In this document: piece by piece, positions 55,731 to 64,000 of the stretch
How positions within the stretch are numbered: the first letter of the stretch is position 1
Layout: each line of letters begins with the position of its first letter
DNA from: Cervus elaphus
Taxonomy: Eukaryota > Chordata > Mammalia > Artiodactyla > Cervidae
DNA length: 64,000 bases
Direction of reading: 5' to 3'
NCBI RefSeq assembly: GCF_910594005.1
Contig: NC_057823.1
Coordinates: 101,728,015 to 101,792,014 of the forward strand
Notes under the pieces: generated by a model
Database searches by the model: none
Seen by the model: the letters and a program-made list of their open reading frames with translations, nothing else
What the model was told of the DNA's origin: nothing
Position numbers and translations under genes: made by a program

Positions 55731-56900
55731 ATAGGTCTTTGAAGATCACAGTGAACAAACAAATTTCAGGTGGGGAGACTGTGCCAACCAATATGATGAG
55801 GTGGGAAGTTTACATTGCTTTCTGAGTATCAGGACAGTAAATTTTGTTGACTCGACAGTCCACAAGTTGATGCAAGTGGAAGCATTGCTGGACGCTCAAG
55901 CAGTAGTGGTAGAGTTGCAGAGTTCACTGCCTTTTTGACCAGTGGACGGCTGGACGGGTCAGAGAAGGGTGGGAGTTAGAAGCTGTGACTGGGCACGTCC
56001 AAAGGTGACTTTGCAGAACAGGGCATGATGTTGGTCCTGCAACAGAGATGTTCTGCCGCTGGCTTGTGCCCATGTCTGTGAGTCTCCGACGCTTAAACTT
56101 CAAGTGTATCTTTTTGGTATTCATCACTGTGAATGCTGTTTAAGACTTTGGCTTCCAAGTGTCACATAGTTTATGCACTACAGGGAATGTCTGCCAATCA
56201 AGTAGTATATCTCAGTGGGATGTATTTTTAAATTCTTGTGACCGTAATCACCTCTCATTACAATTTTCTGCAATGTCTACTCTGGAAAGAATACTACAAA
56301 AATAGAAAAAAAGGTTGTATTTTCAGAAAATTATTCGCAATAGTGCCAAATGAGTAAAATTCCTAAGTGTTTAAATGTCAGATAAAAGACAATGCTAACC
56401 TGACCTTCTTCAATTTTCATATGGAGCCTTATGAAGTTTGGGTAGGATAAAGAGAAAGGTACCTTTTATTCCCAAAGGTTTTTAAAACCTGCCTTTAGTA
56501 GGCACTCTGTGTCTTCTCTTTGTAATCTCAGGTTTCATAGTCTCCTTTATCAATTGTGAGAGGTGTGGAATGCTAGTTTATATCTTTCAGAAGGGACACC
56601 TGGGTCAACAGGTTGAAAGAACTTTGAAAGTTATTTGTATCTTTGCCAGTCACTGCATTGTGTGAGAATCACTGTAGCTAGTGTGTAAACTACCTTTGAA
56701 TAAGAGGCAGAAAATGGAATTTATCAGGGGACAATGCCCTTTGTTTAGAAGGAGCAACAAAAGATGAATAAAAGGACACAGCCAGGCTTCTGCGCTTAGT
56801 GTCCCATTTTTCCAGATAAAAAAGGGGATAATATTCAATCTTGCTTGTGCGCTGAGGCCTTTGGTACTTTAAGGAGATGGAGGAAGAAGGGAAATGAAAA
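55731..56900. other. Unassigned DNA
   Basis: No repeat or gene recognised. Confidence 0.5.
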
Positions 56901-57787
56901 AGAATAAAGCAACCAATATGTTCTTGAACTGTGACTTCTAGCAGCTGCATGTAAAAAAACAACCATTACGTTTTTTTTTGAGTGTACTGTGAGGCTTATC
57001 CATTATGTGTGCAAACACAATCTGATTAGTATTTGTTATAAGCTCGTCTTGTCTGCTTTTATTATAGACATCACCTTCAGATGTGGGGCCACTGCAGCTA
57101 TTAAATCAGGAATATTTAGCTATTATTTGTAATAAATGTCAGCAGGGCTGAACTGAAGCCAGCAGGAAATGTTCAGGGCAGAAAACGCACTGACATTCAT
57201 TCATGCAAATTTGCACCAGTGGTAGAATTAATCATAAAGAGGGAGGGGAGAACATACAATGCATTTATATGACTGGTTTGGCCAGTTCTCCTCCTTCCCG
57301 AATATGAGAGTTATAATGAACAGAAAGCAATCTGCTGACAAACAGTCCCCTGTGAAGTACAGGCAGCAAGATTAACTTTCCAAAGCAGGCATGTCTGTGT
57401 CTATAGCGAACCACTTTCCTTCCCTCCACTCTGCCCCAGCCATCTGAGGCAGCTTTGTGGTGTCCCCTTTCCTCTTTAACAGACGTGGAGATGTACCATG
57501 CACGTAGCTCCTACCTCTTCAAGTCACAGGGGCACTCCGAAGAACATTCCGTGAACTTTGCTGAGTGCTGGACCAGACTTAGCCTGCTGTGACCCGGGAT
57601 GCTTACTGCACACTGGGAAGCTTCGGCGATAGGAACTTCACTCTGATGACTAAGCAAGTGTATTTTACCAAAAAAGAGAACATTCAGATCCTTTGTAATC
57701 TGCTTCTGTGTAAAGTGAGGTGAAACGGCTCCTACAACCAAATAATCTCCTCAGAGAAGACTGTAATCACCATTATTAAACATAGCT
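56901..57787. other. Repeat-poor block with palindromic octamer
   Basis: No repeat recognised. TGCAAATTTGCA at 57204-57215 is a perfect 12-bp palindrome overlapping the octamer ATGCAAAT (57203-57210). Several AT-rich homeodomain-like words (TAATTA-type cores, for example GAATTAATCATAAA) lie nearby. A regulatory role is only a possibility. Confidence 0.4.
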
Positions 57788-57799
57788 ATTGCTTGAACC

Positions 57800-58074
57800 G
57801 GAGAAGGCAATGGCACCCCACTTCAGGACTCTTGCCTGGAAAATCCCAGGGACGGAGGAGCCTGGTGGGCTGCAGTCCATGGGGTAGTGAAGAGTCAGAC
57901 ACGACTGAGCGACTTCCCTTTCACTTTTCACTTTCACGCATTGGAGAAGGAAATGGCAACCCACTCCAGTGTTCTTGCCTGGAGAATCCCAGGGACGGGG
58001 GAGCCTGGTGGGCTGCCGTCTACGGGGTCACACAGAGTCGGACACGACTGAAGTGACTTAGCAGCAGCAGCAGC
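57800..58074 (+). mobile_element. Bov-A2 SINE (dimeric), 12-bp TSD
   Basis: Two Bov-A units in tandem: the first has GGAGAAGGCAATGGCACCCC to ACGACTGAGCGACTTCCC. They are joined by TTTCACTTTTCACTTTCACGC, and the second starts at ATTGGAGAAGGAAATGGC and ends in a (GCA)n tail. ATTGCTTGAACC flanks it at 57788-57799 and 58075-58086. The exact TSD and low divergence indicate a fairly recent insertion. BovB is the presumed mobilising LINE. Confidence 0.97.
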
Positions 58075-58086
58075 ATTGCTTGAACC

Positions 58087-59214
58087 AAGCATCAAGAAGT
58101 ATCATTTAATTCTCTGAGTGAGTAAAGTTATAAACTTCTGGTTATAAACCAGAAAAGCATTAGAGCACTTATTTTTGTAGAAAGGTGAGAAAAATACAAG
58201 ATGAAAACATACTTTAAAATTTTTCTCATTTGCTTATTGTGTGACATTATTATTCATCAGGAAACAAAAATTGCTGAAAGGAGCTGACAGAAAATGTAGG
58301 TGACTTCAACGATATTAATTCTTCTTAGGGTGTTTTAGCCCTATCATTCAAATAAAAAACATGAAGAACATGAGATAAAAATATGCTTGATAAAGTTAAC
58401 ACAGAATGCTCTTACAAGTTGTATACTAGTATTAATCAAATTTAAGGTAAAGTCTTCTAAAATATTTCATTCATGGAACTCAAAGTAATGCTTGTCTAAA
58501 ACAGTGTCCGTCTACCCCCATCCCCTCTGTGATCATTTGTACACATGTTTATAGAATGTGTATCATAAACTGAAACAGTTCTCTTACTAATTCTAATCCT
58601 TGATGTGATTATGTTTCTTGCATTATTTTTCTTTGTGTGGTTTTTAGGAGAGAGCTTACAGAAGTCAAATGGAAAAGGACGTTTCTGTTAATTAAGTGAC
58701 GGTTGTACTAAATATAGCAACTGAATAGAATGACTTATGCTATAATTAGGGAAATCAGTGGTGGCATCAAGGGAGGTGTTGAACATGGTTTCGCCTGTGG
58801 GATGTTTGCAGTAACAATGGAGAAAACTAGAGAAGCTGATGCAACATTGTGGCTTCCAACTTTCCAAAGCTGAGCTACTCTTTTTAACGATGTCCTTACG
58901 GTATAATTATTGATTCTGTGTCTCATTCTACAGAGGATTTGCTGCAGTTATCAGAACATATTAAAAAAATAAGGGGGTGAAGTATAAATTAACACTTCAA
59001 CAACAGTTACAGTAAACATTTCTTTACAGGGAAGGTCAGTATTAGGCGGGTAGATAATTACACTGCAGATACATAGACTGTTTGGCCTTACAAAGATACT
59101 AAAACTGAGTCAAAATTTTGGCTTTGGGTCTCCTAGTGGCCAAAAAGAAAGAACAATATGATTCTTATGTGATTAGAATTGTTGCAAAGAAGAAAGTGTA
59201 TTAGTAATTTGCAG
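58087..59214. other. Unassigned AT-rich DNA
   Basis: No repeat or gene recognised. Confidence 0.5.
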
Positions 59215-59771
59215 ACAGACTCTACGGTGGCCCACGTGATTCCTGCTCCTGGTATTCCTGTCCAAGCTCAGCCTTTCCCCCTTGAGTATGATCAGGATCT
59301 GTGACTTCTGACTAGGAAGAGTCTGGCAAAGGTGACAGGCCATGCATGACTATGAGTGAGTGATTACCTTAGAGGAAGTTCTACCGCCCGTCTTCCTAGG
59401 ACTCTCAGATTCTGTCCTTCGCTGACTTTGAAGAAGCAGCATGCCATATTGGAGCCGCCATGAGGAGAAAGCCATTGAAGGAGAAGAGGAGCGCCCAGCA
59501 AACTGCCTGCAGGAAACTAAGCCCCCAAATCTAGCCTCGCAAGGAATTGAATGCTGCCAACAAGGGCATGAGTGGTTATTTTCCACTTACGCCTCAGGTA
59601 AGACCGCAGCCATGGCTGAAGCCGTATGGAAGTTCTATGGGCCCCTGAGACAGAAGAGTTGCCCAACTTGTTCCTGGACTTCTGACCCACAGAAACTGTG
59701 AGATAATAAATGTGTCTTGTCAACAGCGCTGCATTTGTAGTAATATTGTTTTGCAGCAATAGATAACCAAT
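59215..59771 (+). mobile_element. MaLR-type LTR remnant
   Basis: Sense order of an old LTR-like repeat: GTTTGAAGAAGCAGCATGCC-like stretch (TTTGAAGAAGCAGCATGCC at about 59427), GCAAGGAATTGAATGCTGCC, GACTTCTGACCCACAGAAAC, TGTGAGATAATAAATGTGTC, and GTTTTGCAGCAATAGATAACC. The AATAAA in the penultimate phrase would be the LTR polyadenylation signal. The frames across 59441-59701 are remnant noise. Subfamily not assigned. Confidence 0.65.
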
Positions 59772-60139
59772 GGGTAAAAGGAAGAAGAAATCTTCTCCAG
59801 TTTCTCTGCTCTTTGGATCCTGAAACTGTTCTTTATTTTTCATTTATTTTTGGAACCCCCGATTTTTTTTCTCCCAAATCAGATTGCCTCTGCCACTTGC
59901 AAACATGTTTCCTTTGGTCTAAAAGACAGTTATTTCATATCCCTATGTCCTCTTCCTTTTCCCTCTTAAAATGGTTCTATTCTCTACACCCAGGAAAAGT
60001 GAGCATTTAATCTCTGGAGAGACTACATATTGTTTTTCTCTTTCTAGAAGATTTTGATGCTTCTTTAAAAAATAAACATAGCACAATTCACAAAGTATAA
60101 GTATTACAAAAATTTTTATACGGGAGCTAAAATAAAAAA

Positions 60140-60345
60140 CTCAGATTACATTCATGTGTCAGGTTCTGTTCTAAGTGTTCACATGTTAAGTTTTACATTA
60201 GTATAAACTTTTTCATGAAGAAATGGAAACAGGTTAAATAACTCTCAAAGTCACACGTTTAAGTGCAAACTGGAATCTAATTCCAAGTATTCTGGTTTCA
60301 GAATCCATACTTCTAACTACTATGCTTTCCTGCCTCTTAAATGCT
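60140..60345 (-). repeat. MIR SINE
   Basis: Antisense MIR almost end to end: TGTGTCAGGTTCTGTTCTAAG, TGTTCACATGTTAAG, AAATGGAAACAGGTTAAATAAC, CTCTCAAAGTCACACG, and TTTCAGAATCCATACTTCTAACTAC. Confidence 0.7.
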
Positions 60346-60785
60346 ATTAGTAGGAGAAGACAGCTATTAGAGTGGATGAAATTGTGTATAAAGTATTCCC
60401 TGGTGGTACTTGCAGAGGATGAAACATGCTACTTATTTAATCTTAATTGTGTTAAGAATACATTTATGAAGTGGCTGTGTATCAGCCTCCATATAGTAAG
60501 AGGAGATTCACAGAATTGTTTTTGAAGCCATCTTCAGAACAGCTGGGCAAGTAGCTTGTATCACGTCCTCATCAGAAGGTACATTTTAGCTCCAGTTTTG
60601 ATTAATCTGAATTTTATTTAAAAGACAGCATTTGCATCTCTTCCCAGTTTGATTATTCTCTTTGAAACCTCTAATTTAAGCAATGCAACCAACTGTATAC
60701 CTGTCTTTCAGGATGACTCACGTGGCCTCCTGTAGCCATTCCTCCATCTATGCATCCCTTTTTTGTTTGTTGAAGTTTTGTAGAG
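60346..60785. other. Unassigned DNA
   Basis: No repeat or gene recognised. Confidence 0.5.
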
Positions 60786-61131
60786 TGTGATGCTTAATTT
60801 TATGTGTCATCTTGGCTGGGCTGTGGTGCCCAGATATGTTATCAAACATTATTCTGGATATTTCTGTAAGTTTTTTTTTTTTTTTTTAACATGAGATTAA
60901 CATTGTTCTTGAAAAGAACAAAAAAGAAAATATTTACCTCACTCCATCAGAATTCTGCCCACTGACTGCCTTTGACTTGAACTTTAGCATTGGCTCTTCC
61001 TGGGTCTCTGGATTGCCATCCTACTCTGCAGATTTTGGAATTGCCAGCCTCCATAATCATGTGATCCAATTCCTTAAAATAAATCTCTGTTTTAATGGTA
61101 CTGTTTCTCTGGAGAACCCAAGTGCTTCAGG
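60786..61131 (+). repeat. Ancient LTR-like remnant with internal T17 run
   Basis: TGATGCTTAATTTTATGTGTC, CTTGGCTGGGCTGTGGTGCCC, AACATTATTCTGGATATTTCTG, a T17 run (60871-60887), TGAGATTAACATTG, AATTCTGCCCACTGACTGCC, CCAATTCCTTAAAATAAATCTC, TTCTCTGGAGAACCC. This is a well-known mammalian interspersed repeat, probably a MaLR-type LTR. The T17 lies where the repeat normally has a short T5-type stretch. Confidence 0.6.
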
Positions 61132-64000
61132 AGAGGTTGGTCTTCCTTTTAGTCAAGAGATGAAAATGAGAGGTTAGAGGCATCCTACTGAGAACACTTT
61201 GAGAAATATTTCCTCAATGGTAAAGGGAGATAGAAGAGAGATGGTTCGTTTTTTTCTCACCCTGGACTTCACCCGCCGGTGTGACACCAGAATCAGTGCT
61301 GGTGAGCTTGGAAGGAGAGAAGAAGAGCCACAGAAACCAAGGCTGTGTACTCAGGACTGCGGAGCAGGAAGCGGAGACATTCCAGTTGCTTGAGATCCTG
61401 CGGAGCTGCCGAACTAGCCACTGTAAGAACACTGAGTTTAAAACTTCTTTACATCCAAGATGCTATTAATAAATGTCTATAATGCTTAATCCTCATTGGA
61501 TATTAATTTTGCTTGCTGCTGAAAATATGCTAATGGATGTTGTTAACCACAGCATACGTTTCTAAGGATTTGAACAAAGTGACCTGACGTGTAATTATTA
61601 GATATTGTTTGAAAACCAGGTTACAACCTCTTAAGAATACAAGGGCCACACAGTTAATATGTTGGAATGAAGAATAAGGAGTAATAGGGCCTTAGGGTAC
61701 CTGAAGAGGGTAGAATCTGCTTTATGGGGCGGCTACTCAGCTCCTGTAAATTGTTACCATTTGAAAATGCAACCCAAGTACGGTCAGTTTTTTTGAATTT
61801 GAAAAATCTGTGTTTTTCTTTGACATCTCCCATTTTTTAAATGCTTGTAATTAATTCAGTTAATAAGAAAGAAAACACGAGTGTGTCAGACAATCAAGGT
61901 TGAAAGTCTGAGAGTCCACTTGTGAGGCTGTGGTTTGTAATTTTGGACATGAAACATGGTGAATTTATGCCAGATATAATTTCTTGTTTCATTTTATGTT
62001 ATATTAAGTATTGATTACCTCTTTTCCCTTGTACTACATAGGTAGCAAGACTAATGATCTCTTTAGGCTGTTTCTGGACAGTGGTAATAATGCCACATTA
62101 CTCGAGTACAGAATGCTTATCTTTCCATTTGCTTTAAAGCGTTATGAGACAGTTATGGTATAAAGTTTATAAGACAGAAGAGTGTAGAACTTGTTTTTTT
62201 TTTCACCATCACTTAAAATGATATCTACCCATCAAGATACCATTTCCTCTATCGAAATTTTCTAGGATTTCTTATTTTCATTTTGCTTTGAAACATGCTT
62301 ACTGAATTAGCAACACAGTCCCTCTAGATTTTAAATTCCAATCAGAGGGTTACTCACAAATTTCTAGGCAGACTCTACCACCATTTATCAGACACTGAGA
62401 AGATTATTTAAGCTTTTAAAAGCTATTTGTTCCCAGTCAGTGAAATATGAGAATTAAGAATGAAAATCAGTAACATTCTTCTCATGATATAATGATTCTT
62501 GGTTTATAGCAATAGCACACAAACGACATTTTGGGAAGAGCTGATGATACTGTACTGTCTTTATATTATTCTCTAGCTCAAGAATATTATCTTTTAAATA
62601 GCTTGTAATGGGGTCAATCTGTGTGAATCCACCTAAACTCAGACTTTTTCAGAGTTCCAATTTGAATAATACTTTGAGGATAATGAGTTCCATGTGTTAT
62701 GTAATCAACAAGTAATGAAGTACTTCTTTTATTTTTTTTTGCCAAGATGGATTTTTAAAAGGAACAACAAACATAAAAATATTTACATAACTTATCCTCA
62801 TGGGTGAGACTATGACATCCATTCATAATTTCTTTGCATAATTAAAAAACCTCATTATAGCAGTAAAGGTATAATGAAATGGAGGTAGCGATATTGCTGT
62901 TACACGCCGAATTGATGGAAAAAATAGCAGTAACAACATCACATCAGCATGATGGTATTTATCAAAAGATGACTTATGCTTTCTTGAGGTAATAGGTTCC
63001 CCAAGCACACTCCAAACACATTCTGATTTTTCTTTTTGATTTACTTGTTTCTCTTTTCAGCCTCTTAGCTAATTATGCCAAACGTTCTATACCAATCTTC
63101 TATGTGAACAGAACAAATATATGTTAAACAGAAGTTTCTTATTGAATGTACAAAATTCAATGACTGACAAATATGGCCTACTTTTTAGGAAAGGAGAATG
63201 AAATGGAAATGCTTCCAAGACAGAGTCTCAGTGTTCGTAATGAATTGAAATATAATCTGGTTTTTATCAGACATAGAATTCTCACCTGCTTGAGAAGACT
63301 TTTTGTTATCTGGAACCTTTGATGTCCTCCACTGTACATTCTACATGTTTAATGACCATGCTTCTAAAGTAGAATTTTTATAGAAACCCTGCCCAAATCG
63401 GTTTATTGTGAGATTGAAATATTTAAGAAACATTTATCAAATCAAATCAAATAAAAAACATTTATCCTTTTCTGGAGTTACTTTTTCTATATAAAGGATT
63501 AGGAGATTTTTAGAGTTCCTAGGAGCAGTGGGGAAGGAAGTTTTGTGTTTATTAAATCTAAGTTTGAAACTCCCACACTTGATTCCTCAGCTGGCATTTC
63601 TAAACTAGAGCACTTATGTTTGTTAAAAATTGATTTTTACCATGGCCAAAATGTTGATTTATTTTTGTTTGTATTCAGCCATTCTTATGAAAAGAAATGA
63701 ATTTAAAGTGTTTTTGAGAAATTCATATAGTACATTCACTTATTTTTTTGGCAGCTATGATTTCTCTGGTTATTTGAATATGACTTAGTGATCCCACATG
63801 ACTGTGATCTGAAAAGGTCCTTAAATCTTCTTAAATTGAGGTAGGAAATACATCAGGCCTTATTAAGAAGTCACCTGTATGCTATATTGTTTTATATAAA
63901 TTGCTTCTCAAATTATGAGAGGCATAATACACACAAATGTCACTGAGATCGGATTATATTTGGATGAAATTGATGCATTTTGCTAGTAGTTATTGTCACA
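61132..64000. other. Unassigned DNA to the right edge
   Basis: No repeat or gene recognised. A GC-richer patch at about 61250-61430 may be an old LTR fragment but shows no diagnostic ends. The remainder is AT-rich. Confidence 0.45.

Noticed and set aside
59441..59843. Overlapping frames on both strands as a possible small gene
   Set aside because: They lie inside the old LTR-like repeat at 59215-59771 and lack a conserved product.

Overview
The window is nuclear DNA from a ruminant (a pecoran such as cattle, sheep, goat or deer; the species cannot be fixed from the sequence). The evidence is the repeat set: at least seven BovB (RTE-clade) LINE fragments, Bov-tA and Bov-A2 SINEs, a cetartiodactyl CHR-type SINE, ruminant-type L1 3' ends, and a solo retroviral LTR with intact ends. 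These lie over an older mammalian layer of L2, MIR, MaLR-type LTRs, old L1 and a Tigger-like DNA transposon. Base composition is AT-rich, and I found no convincing protein-coding exon of a host gene, no tRNA or rRNA gene, and no CRISPR or bacterial-type feature. The window is best read as intergenic or deep intronic DNA. Almost every open frame longer than 60 codons is a chance frame, a shadow of a repeat, or opens at a non-ATG codon.

Layout. 1-6.2 kb: a BovB fragment running off the left edge, then old L1/L2 remnants and one Bov-tA. 8.3-9.1 kb: three Bov-tA copies, all on the minus strand. 9.9-12.1 kb: BovB pieces on both strands and an old L1 3' end. 17.0-17.5 kb: BovB with a 13-bp target-site duplication (TSD). 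18.5-19.5 kb: a MaLR-type LTR, then a Tigger-like element. 20.05 kb: a bare poly(A) between 14-bp direct repeats. 21.5-22.6 kb: a 5'-truncated L1 with a 13-bp TSD, sitting inside an older repeat. 27.4-28.4 kb: Bov-tA and MIRs. 30.4-31.1 kb: a GC-richer block with an unidentified open frame and a polyadenylation-like end. 31.3-32.0 kb: BovB with an internal deletion. 34.7-35.3 kb: BovB scraps and a MIR. 36.8-37.3 kb: solo LTR with a 4-bp TSD. 37.5-38.6 kb: CHR SINE and a MaLR-type LTR. 39.25-40.0 kb: a MIR split by BovB. 41.3-42.5 kb: Bov-tA and old L1. 44.0 and 46.5 kb: Bov-tA and L2. 50-53 kb: the longest repeat-poor stretch. 53.1-54.6 kb: a MaLR-type remnant, an L1 with a 5' inversion, and a two-headed Bov-tA. 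57.8-58.1 kb: a textbook Bov-A2. 59.2-61.1 kb: two further LTR-like remnants and a MIR. 61.1-64 kb: unassigned.

How the parts relate. Nothing here forms an operon or pathway. The content is a record of LINE-driven retrotransposition: BovB and L1 3' ends and the SINEs they mobilise, several of them datable relative to each other by nesting. The best structural observations are the twin-primed L1 at 53483-54210, the poly(A)-only insertion at 20050-20085, the duplicated-head SINE bounded by one TSD at 54246-54580, the BovB-in-MIR nest at 39250-40015 and the solo LTR at 36809-37292. I did not find a convincing new functional system. The candidates that most need a database search are the open frame at 30415-31033 and the repeat-poor blocks at 50.6-52.5 kb and 56.9-57.4 kb.
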